A stretch of 21,942 bases of DNA from Thermoplasmata archaeon (GCA_030039135.1 JASHQN010000035.1:1-21942), one strand, 5' to 3'; numbered from the stretch's first letter, positions 6,601-13,968 are shown. The notes: generated by a model not told the origin, from the letters alone. A program made the numbers and translations.

Positions 6601-6778
6601 TTCGATGACGAGAACGCCAGAGAACGACGGGAGAGCGAGGAGCGAGACGCTGCTACCCTTCCCTGACCTCCCCGACCACGGAATGAGGTTACGGTCGTCG
6701 CTCCTCGCGAAACACTCGAGCGAGGTGGGACAGATGAAGCGTCAGTCATCCCGGTTTGACTTACCCCGGATTGACTCC

Positions 6779-6786
6779 TCTTTTAA
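6779..6786 (+). promoter_or_regulatory. TATA-box promoter of the aminotransferase-malic enzyme operon
   Basis: TCTTTTAA is centred about 28 nt upstream of the ATG at 6811. It is the most A/T-rich spot near the gene and predicts a leaderless transcript covering the aminotransferase and malic enzyme genes. Confidence 0.55.
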
Positions 6787-6810
6787 CTCGAAGCGCATCC
6801 TCACCTCGCC

Positions 6811-7812
6811 ATGGTCGGGATCCGAAAGCTGAAGAAAATCTGGCTCGACGGGAGGCTCGTCGATTGGGACTCGGCCCAGATCCATGTGCTCTCGCACGGT
6901 CTCCACTACGGATACTCCGTCTTCGAAGGGATTCGATGCCACGACACTCCCCGGGGGTCGGCGATCTTCCGCCTCGACGAACATCTCGACCGGTTCTACA
7001 ACAGCGCGAAGGTCTACCGGATGTCGGTCCCGTTCGACCGGGCCACCCTCCGGCAGGCGTGCATCGACCTCGTCCGGGCGAACGGGGTCCCCGAGGCGTA
7101 CCTGCGCCCGATCGCGTTCTCCGGTTACGGACAGATGGGCCTTGACCCGACCCAGAGCCCGATCCAGGTCGCGGTCGCGATGTGGGAATGGGGCGCGTAT
7201 CTCGGGGCCGACGGCGTCGACCGGGGGGTCCGCGCCACGATCTCGAGCTGGGCGCGCATCGATTCGCGGTCGCTCCCGCCTCAGGCGAAGTGCTCGGCGA
7301 ACTACGCGAACTCGGGGCTCGCGAAGATGGAAGCCGTGAGCGGAGGGTACGACGAGGCGATCCTCCTCAATACCCAGGGGATGGTCGCCGAGGGCCCTGG
7401 CGAAAACGTCTTTCGGGTGAAGAAGGAGGTCGTCAGCACCCCGCCCGCAAGCTCCGGGATCCTGCGCGGGATCACCCGCGACACCGTGATCCGGTTCGTT
7501 GCGGACGAGGGCCTCGTGTTCCAGCGGACCGATTTCACCCGAGAGGAGCTCTTCTCCGCCGACGAGCTGTTCTTCTGCGGGACGGCGGCGGGCATCACGC
7601 CGATCCGGGAGGTCGACGGCCGCCCGATCGGAACGGGCGCTTACCCGATCACCCGGCGCCTGCAGCAGCGCTACGAGGCCGCCCTGCACGGTCGGTCGGA
7701 GGAGTACGCGAGCTGGCTCACCTACGTCGAGCCGGTGCCGCTGGCGCCGTCGATAAGCGGGATGCGCTCCGCGGGCCGCTCCGGCCGGGCGTCGCGGGAG
7801 CCGAAGGGGTGA
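6811..7812 (+). CDS. ilvE: Branched-chain amino acid aminotransferase
   Basis: This is a PLP-dependent fold-type IV transaminase that interconverts Leu, Ile and Val with their 2-oxoacids using 2-oxoglutarate/glutamate. The 333-residue product has SHGLHYGYSVFEGIRCH (residues 28-44), the PLP lysine K160 in PPQAKCSANYANS, EAILLNTQGMVAEGPGENVF and the C-terminal block FFCGTAAGITPIREVDG. These match the IlvE family in order and spacing. The last 30 residues beyond RRLQQRYEAALHG are a little longer than average. The ATG at 6811 is preceded by a TATA-like box at leaderless distance. The stop overlaps the GTG start of the malic enzyme (GTGA). The upstream VOR-like operon suggests a role in branched-chain amino acid catabolism, but a biosynthetic role is also possible. 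Confidence 0.93.
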   Translation: MVGIRKLKKIWLDGRLVDWDSAQIHVLSHGLHYGYSVFEGIRCHDTPRGSAIFRLDEHLDRFYNSAKVYRMSVPFDRATLRQACIDLVRANGVPEAYLRPIAFSGYGQMGLDPTQSPIQVAVAMWEWGAYLGADGVDRGVRATISSWARIDSRSLPPQAKCSANYANSGLAKMEAVSGGYDEAILLNTQGMVAEGPGENVFRVKKEVVSTPPASSGILRGITRDTVIRFVADEGLVFQRTDFTREELFSADELFFCGTAAGITPIREVDGRPIGTGAYPITRRLQQRYEAALHGRSEEYASWLTYVEPVPLAPSISGMRSAGRSGRASREPKG

Positions 7813-9509
7813 CAGCGCCGAGCTCGGCCCGGGCCGCCCCCGCGCCGCTGCCCCCGTCCCGCGGCCGCGAGCTCCTCGACACTCCGCTGCTCAACAAGGG
7901 CACCGCGTTCTCGCAGGCCGAACGAGCCGTCCTGGACCTGAACGGCCTGCTTCCGCCGCAGGTCGAGACCCTTTCCGAGCAGGTCGAGCGCGCCTACAAC
8001 GCGTTCCAGAGGAAGCCCGACGACCTCGAGCGACACATCTTCTTGCGCGCGCTCCAGGACACGAACGAGGTCCTGTTCTACCGCCTCCTCCTCGATCACA
8101 TGGAGGAGATGATGCCGGTCGTGTACACTCCGGTGGTCGCGGTGGGATGTCAGGAGTTCAGCCACATCTACCGGCGGCCGAGGGGCCTGTTCATCTCGTA
8201 CCCGCTTCGGGACGTCATCCCCCAGCTCCTCCGCAACCGACCGAACCCCGAGGTCGATGTGATCGTGGTGACCGACGGGGAACGCATCCTCGGCATCGGC
8301 GACCAAGGGGTCGGCGGACTCGGGATCCCGATCGGAAAGCTCTCGCTCTACACGCTCATCGGCGGGATCCGTCCGGAGCGAACGCTCCCGATCGTGCTCG
8401 ATGTGGGAACTAACAACACCGAGCGCCTGAGCGATCCCGAGTATCTCGGCTGGCGTCACCCTCGGGTCACCGGACCCGAATATTTCGAGTTCGTGGCCCG
8501 ATTCGTGGACGCCGTCAAGCACGAGCTGCCGAACGCCTGCCTGCAGTGGGAGGACTTCGCGGCGGCGCACGCTCGCCCCATTCTGGAGCGGTACCAGGAC
8601 GAGCTGCTCACCTTCAACGACGACATCCAGGGCACGGCCGCGGTGACCCTCGGCGTCCTTCTCGGCGCGATCCGCACCGCCGGGACGTCCTTGAAGGACC
8701 AGATCATCGTGATCTTCGGAGCGGGGTCCGCCGGCGTCGGCGTGGCGGACTACCTGCGGCTGTCGATGGTCGGAGCCGGGCTGAGCGACACCGAAGCCCG
8801 CCGCAGATTCTGGCTGATCAACTCCAAGGGGGTCGTCCGCGAGGGACGCACCGATCTCACCCCCGCGCAGCGCGTCTTCGCTCAGCCCGAGAGCGCGATC
8901 TCGCCCCTATCGCCGGGGGCCGGAGGCACGGTCGGGCTCGCCGAAGTGGTCCGGGCGGTCCATCCGACGATCCTGATCGGCCTGTCCACCGTCGGCGGAG
9001 CGTTCACCGAGGAGATCGTGCATGAGATGGCGCGCGCGGTCGAGCGACCGATCGTCCTTCCTCTCTCGAACCCCACCACGCGCTCGGAGGCCCGGCCGGA
9101 GGACCTACTCCCGTGGAGCCTCGGGCGCGCCCTCGTCGCGACCGGTTCCCCCTTCCCTCCCGTGTACTACGGGGGCCGGACGTTCCGGATCGCGCAGTGC
9201 AACAACGTCTACATCTATCCCGCCCTGGGCCTCGGGCTCGTCGCGAGCCGCGCCCGCCGCGTGACGGAGCGCATGATCCTCGCCGCCGCTCGCGCGCTCG
9301 GGGAGAACGCCCCGGCGGCGAAGGAACCGGACGCCCCGCTCCTCCCGGCCCTCGAGGACCTGAGGTCGGTGGCGATCGAGATCGCCGTCGCGGTCGGGCA
9401 GGCGGCCCAACAGGAGAACGTCGCCCCCGCGTGCTCGGTCGCAGAGCTGCGGGCCCGTGTCGCCGGGGAGCAATGGCTGCCGGTCTACCCGCACTACGTG
9501 GCGGAGTAG
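7809..9509 (+). CDS. Malic enzyme, long (bacterial/eukaryotic) form
   Basis: This enzyme oxidatively decarboxylates L-malate to pyruvate and CO2 with reduction of NAD or NADP. At 566 residues it is the long form, like E. coli MaeA/SfcA (about 565), and not the short (about 440) form found in most archaea. Seen motifs are LLNKGTAFSQAER and VYTPVVAVGCQEFSHIYRRP, which holds the catalytic Tyr. GIGDQGVGGLGIPIGKLSLYT, WEDFAAAHARPILERY and FNDDIQGTAAVTLG (metal and malate binding) follow, then IIVIFGAGSAGVGVADYL (Rossmann) and LSNPTTRSEA. The start is a GTG overlapping the aminotransferase stop, so it depends on translational coupling; the first internal Met would remove conserved sequence. NAD versus NADP preference cannot be settled by eye. 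The coupling to an aminotransferase gene is unusual. Confidence 0.92.
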   Translation: MTAPSSARAAPAPLPPSRGRELLDTPLLNKGTAFSQAERAVLDLNGLLPPQVETLSEQVERAYNAFQRKPDDLERHIFLRALQDTNEVLFYRLLLDHMEEMMPVVYTPVVAVGCQEFSHIYRRPRGLFISYPLRDVIPQLLRNRPNPEVDVIVVTDGERILGIGDQGVGGLGIPIGKLSLYTLIGGIRPERTLPIVLDVGTNNTERLSDPEYLGWRHPRVTGPEYFEFVARFVDAVKHELPNACLQWEDFAAAHARPILERYQDELLTFNDDIQGTAAVTLGVLLGAIRTAGTSLKDQIIVIFGAGSAGVGVADYLRLSMVGAGLSDTEARRRFWLINSKGVVREGRTDLTPAQRVFAQPESAISPLSPGAGGTVGLAEVVRAVHPTILIGLSTVGGAFTEEIVHEMARAVERPIVLPLSNPTTRSEARPEDLLPWSLGRALVATGSPFPPVYYGGRTFRIAQCNNVYIYPALGLGLVASRARRVTERMILAAARALGENAPAAKEPDAPLLPALEDLRSVAIEIAVAVGQAAQQENVAPACSVAELRARVAGEQWLPVYPHYVAE

Positions 9510-9575
9510 GCCCGCCGATCCCTCAGGGCTCCGCGCGAGGATCGCCGTCCGACCGCGGGCTCCGTTACGGCCCCC

Positions 9576-10265
9576 CTACCCCACCGCCACCGCACCGACC
9601 GCGATCGGTCGGCGGAGGAACCGTCGAACCTCCTCGACGACCTGGTCGCGGAGCACCGAGGACCCGGCCGCATCGCGCTCGAGCGCGGCCGAGATGTTGG
9701 GGTCAGCTGCCTGCTCGAGGCAGCGAAGGGCAAACGACTCCTCGTACTTCGCCCAGGCGCGGTCCGAGAACGCCCCGCTGCGGAGCAGCGAGGCGAGGAG
9801 TTCGCGCGCGAGGAACTGGCTCTTGCGGTAGTCCGAGACCAGGCTCTCGAGCACGCGGATCCGCTGCGCCATTCGTTCCTGGTCTTGGCGGATCTCGCCG
9901 TACTGAACGTCGGGGCTGTCCGGCCCGGACGTGGAGGTCGGGATCGGCTCGCGGTGTCGGCGGAACCGGCGCCCCCGGGACTCCGGCTGCCCCAAATGCG
10001 GGAGCGCCTCGGGTACCAAGTGGACGAGGCGATTGACCCGTCGCTCGTGCATCTCGTTCACGTACCGTCCCCAGAGCTGAACGGCTTCGAGCAGGTAGTC
10101 GGCATCGACCCGTACCCCCTCGCTCAAGCGATCGGAGAGCTCGGCAATCCGGTCGAGGAGCGGATAGAGGACGAGGTCGTCCTCCTTCCGGAGCTCTTGC
10201 GCGAACTCGGTACGTACGTCGGCAGAGATCGAAGCGGTCCTGATGGTCGCGGCCGGGGCGGACAT
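9576..10265 (-). CDS. Hypothetical all-helical protein
   Basis: The 229-residue product is not recognised. It is rich in Leu, Glu, Arg and Ala and is predicted by eye to be mostly helical. There are two helical blocks (about residues 18-95 and 120-205) joined by a basic, Pro/Ser-rich linker (RGRRFRRHREPIPTSTS, about 97-113). The first block, with RKEDDLVLYPLLDRI and NEMHERRVNRLVHL, faintly recalls hemerythrin-like helical bundles. The His/Glu ligand pattern of true hemerythrins is not present. There is no signal peptide or membrane segment. The ATG has a TATA-like box about 26 nt upstream. The gene converges with malic enzyme and diverges from the CBS-domain gene across a gap of about 170 nt. 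The frame is long and intact with normal composition for the region, so I accept it as a real gene. Confidence 0.7.
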   Translation of the reverse strand: MSAPAATIRTASISADVRTEFAQELRKEDDLVLYPLLDRIAELSDRLSEGVRVDADYLLEAVQLWGRYVNEMHERRVNRLVHLVPEALPHLGQPESRGRRFRRHREPIPTSTSGPDSPDVQYGEIRQDQERMAQRIRVLESLVSDYRKSQFLARELLASLLRSGAFSDRAWAKYEESFALRCLEQAADPNISAALERDAAGSSVLRDQVVEEVRRFLRRPIAVGAVAVG

Positions 10266-10287
10266 GGTACGCAGGTGGCGCCGCGAA

Positions 10288-10296
10288 GAATAAAGG
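10288..10296 (-). promoter_or_regulatory. TATA-box promoter of the hypothetical helical protein gene
   Basis: CCTTTATTC on the minus strand is centred about 26 nt upstream of the ATG at 10265, the expected distance for leaderless archaeal transcription. Confidence 0.5.
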
Positions 10297-10434
10297 CCGG
10301 CGTCAAGCGAGGTTGACCACGGGCTCGATCCGGCTCGACCGTGTCGCCCGGTGCTGTTTCCGGCCGCGTCCTTCGGCGCTCGTCAGCCGGAGTTGACGGG
10401 ACGTTGATACTTCCCGGAACGCCGTCGAGGGTCG

Positions 10435-11001
10435 ATGCCGTACCTGCGCCGTCCTCCTCGGAAGCGTGCCGTTCCGCCCAAGGAACCTCCCGCGTTCGCC
10501 TCGCCCGCCGCCTTCTTGCCGTACAACGTGCCGGTCTCGGATGTCCTCAGCAGACCCGCGATCCTGGTCGGGACCGAAGCATCGCTGTTCGACGCGATGG
10601 TCCTGATGCGCACGCATGGGGTCACCGGACTTCCCGTGATCGATGCCTCGGGAGCGGTCGTGGGCGTTCTGAGCCAGAAGGACCTGGCCCGACTGGTCGC
10701 GGGATCGTCAGCGTTCCCGGCGATCACCGGGGTCCTCGATGTCCTCATGGCCGGTCTCGGCGATCAGCCCAACGTCACGATGCGCCGGCTGCGCAGGCTG
10801 CTCGAACAGACCCGGGTGCGGGAGGTGATGTCGAGCCCCGCGCTCGTCATCCGCCCTTCGGCCACGCTCGAGTTCGCCGCCCAGGTCATGCGGGAGAACG
10901 ACATCAACCGCCTCCCCGTCGTCGAGGACGATCGGCTGATCGGCGTCGTCACGCGGAGCGACCTCCTCCGAGCGCTGATCCCCGCCGAAGCGACCGCGTA
11001 G
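10435..11001 (+). CDS. Two-CBS-domain protein
   Basis: The 188-residue soluble protein is made of two CBS domains, which usually form a Bateman pair binding adenine nucleotides such as AMP, ATP or SAM. CBS1 spans about residues 34-92 (VSDVLSRPAILVGTEASLFD, then GLPVIDASGAVVGVLSQKDL). CBS2 spans about 127-184 (VREVMSSPALVIRPSATLEF, then RLPVVEDDRLIGVVTRSDLL). A basic, Pro-rich 25-residue N-terminus precedes them. No catalytic or DNA-binding domain is attached, so it is probably a nucleotide sensor acting on a partner. ATACTT at about 10407-10412 is a possible TATA-like element about 25 nt upstream of the ATG. The partner is unknown; the divergent helical protein is the nearest candidate. Confidence 0.88.
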   Translation: MPYLRRPPRKRAVPPKEPPAFASPAAFLPYNVPVSDVLSRPAILVGTEASLFDAMVLMRTHGVTGLPVIDASGAVVGVLSQKDLARLVAGSSAFPAITGVLDVLMAGLGDQPNVTMRRLRRLLEQTRVREVMSSPALVIRPSATLEFAAQVMRENDINRLPVVEDDRLIGVVTRSDLLRALIPAEATA

Positions 11002-11010
11002 GCTCGCCGA

Positions 11011-11024
11011 CGGCCCGCGGGCCG
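11011..11024. repeat. GC palindrome between convergent genes
   Basis: CGGCCCGCGGGCCG is a 14-bp perfect palindrome in the 52-nt gap between the stops of the CBS-domain gene and the DUF6390-like gene. It may fold at both mRNA 3' ends. In DNA this rich in G and C it could also be chance. Confidence 0.3.
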
Positions 11025-11053
11025 CGCGGTCGGTCCCCGTGCCTTTCGCCCCC

Positions 11054-11788
11054 TCACAGGACGCCAAGGCCCGGCAGCGCCTCGTTCGCGGCGTCGAGCG
11101 AGAGCCGAGTGTAGCGAGCGAGGGAGCGGGCACCGTCCGCGTCGAGGGCGAGCGCGGGGGTCGACCAGTGGAGCGCGACCGTATCGCCCTTCTCCACGCC
11201 CGGCAGCACCCGCGGGTCGAAACGGACCTCGGTCGTCCTCTCGGATCCGAGAGCGAGCCGTCCGCCCACGATCTCAAGAGGCCGACAGCGCAGGGTGAGC
11301 GTGGCGCGGTCCGTGCGCACCACGTCGCCCCATCCCGGGCGACAGGCGTCCATGTTCGCGAGCGTCGTCGGTACGTGGCCGGTCACGTTCCCTACCCCCA
11401 CGAACGTCACGTGAAAGGCGTGGTGCGGGATCGGGTGCTCGGGAAGGTGCTCGAGGAGCCGGCGCGCGAGGGAGCGGGGCAGTCCTCGACGGGTGAGGAG
11501 CTCGAGGAGCTCGACGAAGTCCCGTCGCTCGAACGAGTCCAAGAGATCGTTCCCGATCCAGTACGCTCGGACGACGTCGAGGTCGAAGGGATCCCGGCCG
11601 TGCTTGCGTCCGATGAGCTCGAGGTACGGCAGCAGCGCTTCGAATCGGCGCAGCCGGTCCCGAGCGAGCGCGAGGTCCGTCCCTTCCGTGATCGCCCGGT
11701 AGAGAACGGCCTCCGCGCCGGACGGACCACAGAACTCAAGCCGGTTCGTCGCGATGCTGAAGCGCGCACACAGCGCGACGCCGTCCAT
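11054..11788 (-). CDS. DUF6390-like protein, hydrogenase-associated
   Basis: The 244-residue soluble protein looks like the uncharacterised DUF6390 family. The N-terminal block is CARFSIATNRLEFCGPSGAE (family-type NRLxxCGP, residues about 7-26). The middle block PHHAFHVTFVGVGNVTGHVP is followed by TLANMDACRPGWGDVV, with conserved His and Cys residues that look functional. I place it in DUF6390 from memory of this pattern. Members of that family tend to sit beside [NiFe] hydrogenase genes, as here, where it is the last gene of the HypC operon. A role in hydrogenase maturation or regulation is an inference. It follows the transporter gene by 15 nt. Confidence 0.65.
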   Translation of the reverse strand: MDGVALCARFSIATNRLEFCGPSGAEAVLYRAITEGTDLALARDRLRRFEALLPYLELIGRKHGRDPFDLDVVRAYWIGNDLLDSFERRDFVELLELLTRRGLPRSLARRLLEHLPEHPIPHHAFHVTFVGVGNVTGHVPTTLANMDACRPGWGDVVRTDRATLTLRCRPLEIVGGRLALGSERTTEVRFDPRVLPGVEKGDTVALHWSTPALALDADGARSLARYTRLSLDAANEALPGLGVL

Positions 11789-11803
11789 GGCGACCGCCCC
11801 CGG

Positions 11804-12763
11804 CTAGGTCTCGGGTCGCGGAGTCCCGCCGCGCGCGACGGACCGCCAGGCGTCCCGCAGGAGCGATCGCCCGATCGCGACGCCGACCCCGGCGGCGACG
11901 ATCACTGCCCCCGCGACCTCCCCGACCGTAAAGGGACTCCGCGCGATGAGTACGTCCAGCAGCCACGTCACCGGGAAGCCGAGGACGAGCACCGACGTGG
12001 CCACTCCGACCTCCACGCGGCGGAGGCCGGCGTACCACGTGGTGACGAACGCTGTCAAGAGGATCGCGCTGATCGCGACCCACTGCCACTGCCCGCCGCT
12101 CAGCGATCCGATCGCGCCGAGCTGGGCGGTCGCGCCGAGATAGGCGACCAGGAACACGGCGCCGAAGCCCATGCGTCCGAGGGCGACGGTCGGCGACGGA
12201 AGGTCCCGGAGCACGCGGCGCGACAGGGTGTATTCTGCGGCCCAGAGCACCGTCGCGGCGAACACGTAGGCCGTACCATCGGTCCAGATCGGCGCGACGA
12301 GGGAAAGAAGCAGGAGGTTGCCGCCGAGCAGGAGGACCGCCGCGGCCGTCACCCTCCAGTGGAACCGCTCCCGAAGGAAGACGATCCCGAACACGGTGGC
12401 GAACAGGAAGAGCGTACGGTAGGCGAACGAGGCCGTCGCGGCGCCCCCCGCGGCCGCGGCGAGCTCGATGCCGCGAAAGAACAGGAGGAACGGGATCGCC
12501 CCGCCGATGAGGCCGATCAGCGCGAGCCGCGCCCAGTCGATCCCCCGGAGCCGGGCCCGCACGGTGCGCGAGCCGAGCAGGGCGATCGGAACGAGGAGGA
12601 GCGTGGTCGCGAGGTTGCGCGCTGTGACGAACGCGTCCGAGTTCGTCCCCTGAACGGCATACGCGTTGACGAACGTCGAGACCCCGCTGATGATGGCCGT
12701 CAGGAGGACGAGCCACAGTCCGAGCCCGATCCACGAGGGTCGAGCGCTCGACGGAACCGACAT
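11804..12763 (-). CDS. EamA/DMT-family transporter
   Basis: The 319-residue membrane protein has ten hydrophobic segments in two repeated EamA halves (about residues 12-140 and 155-305). This is the usual architecture of drug/metabolite transporter exporters. Family-like stretches include FLLFFRGIELAAAAGGAATA, where the first half ends, and TTWYAGLRRVEVGVATSVLVL near the end of the second half. The substrate cannot be told; relatives export amino acids, metabolites or drugs. It lies between hypC (31 nt upstream) and the DUF6390-like gene (15 nt downstream), all on the minus strand. It is therefore probably co-transcribed with a hydrogenase-maturation gene, which is odd. A nickel-related role is possible but has no direct sequence support. 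Confidence 0.87.
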   Translation of the reverse strand: MSVPSSARPSWIGLGLWLVLLTAIISGVSTFVNAYAVQGTNSDAFVTARNLATTLLLVPIALLGSRTVRARLRGIDWARLALIGLIGGAIPFLLFFRGIELAAAAGGAATASFAYRTLFLFATVFGIVFLRERFHWRVTAAAVLLLGGNLLLLSLVAPIWTDGTAYVFAATVLWAAEYTLSRRVLRDLPSPTVALGRMGFGAVFLVAYLGATAQLGAIGSLSGGQWQWVAISAILLTAFVTTWYAGLRRVEVGVATSVLVLGFPVTWLLDVLIARSPFTVGEVAGAVIVAAGVGVAIGRSLLRDAWRSVARGGTPRPET

Positions 12764-12794
12764 CCAGAGCGTCTCGCCTCCGTGGGCTGAGCCG

Positions 12795-13070
12795 TCAGTC
12801 GGCTCGGGCCTCGCCCGTCGCCCCCGGGGCTGACGACGAGCTCCATTCGGACAACTGGCGAACGTACTCGAGCGCTTCGAGGGCCTCGGACTCAGGAATC
12901 ACCGCCGTGGCGAACCCGGCGTGAACGATGACGTAGCTTCCGACGGTCGCCTCGGGGGCATAGAGAAGGTTGACCGACCTCACAGTTCCCCCGAAGTCCA
13001 CCCGAGCGAGCCGGAGCTCCCCGTCCGCGGCGTCGATGCTGAGGACCTTTCCCGGGACCGTAAGGCACAT
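12795..13070 (-). CDS. hypC: [NiFe] hydrogenase maturation chaperone HypC
   Basis: HypC (HypC/HybG/HupF family) carries the Fe(CN)2CO group with HypD and delivers it to the hydrogenase large-subunit precursor. The 91-residue product begins MCLTVPGKVLSID, with the essential Cys2 at the exposed N-terminus after Met removal. It continues with ARVDFGGTVRSVNLLYAPEATVGSYVIVHAGFATAVI, the family core (split: VDFGGTVRSVNLLY, VGSYVIVHAGFA). The C-terminal tail is variable. The ATG is set by the MCL start and has a TATA-like TTATCA at about 13098-13103, roughly 30 nt upstream. It lies 87 nt downstream of the HypA-like gene but appears to have its own promoter. HypD, its usual partner, is not in the window. 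Confidence 0.95.
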   Translation of the reverse strand: MCLTVPGKVLSIDAADGELRLARVDFGGTVRSVNLLYAPEATVGSYVIVHAGFATAVIPESEALEALEYVRQLSEWSSSSAPGATGEARAD

Positions 13071-13096
13071 CGCGGTGGGTTCGCAAGGGTCGCCGC

Positions 13097-13104
13097 TTTA
13101 TCAA
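13097..13104 (-). promoter_or_regulatory. TATA-box promoter of the hypC operon
   Basis: TTGATAAA on the minus strand is centred about 30 nt upstream of the hypC ATG. Short complementary arms CGCCG (13091-13095) and CGGCG (13107-13111) flank it symmetrically and might be part of a control site. Confidence 0.5.
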
Positions 13105-13157
13105 GTCGGCGTCGGGGAGCGCGCTCCGCGAATCCGTTTCGTGCCCCTCTGGGGGCG

Positions 13158-13439
13158 TCAGGAGCCGGCCGCCGGATCCCCAACCCCTTCAACGGCGGTG
13201 AGCACGATCTCGCCCGCCCGGGGATCATCGAGGTCCTGCGAGTCCTCGACGACCAGCTCCGCACCGTCCGCTCGAGTCCCCCGGGCGACGTCGGCCCACA
13301 TCGGACCGATCGCCGAAGCGGAGACGTGGGAGAGGGCGCCGGCCCAGAGCCGGATGCGCGTGACCTGTCGAAGCCCCTCGGCCGTGGCGACCTCGTCGAC
13401 CTTGCGGACGAGGTCCCGGAGGAGGGCCTGCTCATGCAT
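13158..13439 (-). CDS. HypA-like nickel chaperone lacking the zinc domain
   Basis: HypA delivers nickel to the [NiFe] hydrogenase large subunit. The 93-residue product begins MHEQALLRDLVRKVDEVA, with the N-terminal Met-His-Glu nickel site of HypA. It continues with VTRIRLWAGALSHVSASAIGP, matching the conserved VxxIxLxxGxLSxVxxxxL core, and then VARGTRADGAELVVED. Canonical HypA has about 113-120 residues with two CxxC pairs forming a zinc domain. Here there is no cysteine at all, and the protein ends soon after the point where that domain would begin. I chose the ATG at 13437-13439 because MHE must be N-terminal. The start overlaps the protease gene by 8 nt. The frame is intact, so this looks like a reduced functional variant, not a frameshift. 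Confidence 0.8.
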   Translation of the reverse strand: MHEQALLRDLVRKVDEVATAEGLRQVTRIRLWAGALSHVSASAIGPMWADVARGTRADGAELVVEDSQDLDDPRAGEIVLTAVEGVGDPAAGS

Positions 13440-13947
13440 CCGCGTTCCCTCGACCGCCGGCCGTCCGTTCCCACTCGGCGATCTCCCGCTCGATCCGCTG
13501 CACGACGACCGGGACCGCGGCCGCGACCGCCGCGGTGAACCCGATGCCCCTACTGAGGTCGTCGGCCTCGATCCCGTAGACGACGAGGTGACGCGGCATG
13601 CGACCGAGCGACTCGCCGAGGCGAGCGATCTCGACGAGCGAGATCCCGTGGGTGGAGTCGGTCGTAGCCGGGGGAAGGGCGGCGATCTCGCTCGGCCCGG
13701 CCCGCACGATCCCGCCGGGCGGTCCCGTCGATCTCGTGGCATCGACCGCTACAGCGAGGTCCCGATCCGCCCATAGGTCGAGGAGGGCCGTCGGGTCTCC
13801 CGACAGCTCGACGACCTCCGCCCGGGAGCCGAGCCGGCTCCGCAGCGCGCGAGCGACGGCGAGACCGCAGCCGTCGTCCCGCCGATGCTCGTTGCCGATC
13901 CCGACCACGAGGGGAACGGCCGCATCGGGCGCCGCCGGCTCGGGCAT
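13432..13947 (-). CDS. [NiFe] hydrogenase maturation endopeptidase (HycI/HyaD family)
   Basis: This protease removes the C-terminal tail of the hydrogenase large subunit after nickel insertion. The 171-residue product has the nucleotide-like opening LVVGIGNEHRRDDGCGLAVA (residues 13-31). Asp25 there sits where HybD has the nickel ligand Glu16. AVAVDATRSTGPPG (Asp69) and DSTHGISLVEIARL (His100) correspond to the other two ligands. It follows the large-subunit gene by 21 nt and overlaps the HypA-like gene by 8 nt, so it is evidently dedicated to this enzyme. The N-terminal ten residues are Ala/Pro-rich and may be dispensable. Confidence 0.92.
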   Translation of the reverse strand: MPEPAAPDAAVPLVVGIGNEHRRDDGCGLAVARALRSRLGSRAEVVELSGDPTALLDLWADRDLAVAVDATRSTGPPGGIVRAGPSEIAALPPATTDSTHGISLVEIARLGESLGRMPRHLVVYGIEADDLSRGIGFTAAVAAAVPVVVQRIEREIAEWERTAGGRGNADA

Positions 13948-13968
13948 GGGGATTGGACGACCCCCGGT

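Larger units (their letters stand above)
6439..6810 (+). other. Non-coding gap between the oxidoreductase and aminotransferase operons
   Basis: This stretch of about 370 nt holds no convincing gene. It contains a GC-rich hairpin just after the gamma-subunit gene (6454-6480), a perfect 8-bp inverted repeat (6583-6600) and an A/T-rich promoter block near 6755-6786. In that block, TTTGACTT, ATTGACT and TTTAACT recur at short spacing before the aminotransferase. Frames across it on both strands are Arg/Ser/Pro-rich and look like chance open frames in GC-rich DNA. Confidence 0.5.

Noticed and set aside
6435..6749. A 104-residue Ser/Arg-rich minus-strand open frame in the intergenic gap
   Set aside because: It has low-complexity composition, no recognisable domain and no promoter-like box. 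It is probably a chance frame in GC-rich DNA.
11039..12790. A 583-residue plus-strand open frame opposite the DUF6390-like and EamA genes
   Set aside because: It is extremely rich in Arg, Glu, Asp and Gly with no domain signal. It is antisense to two well-supported genes, so it is a by-product of high GC.
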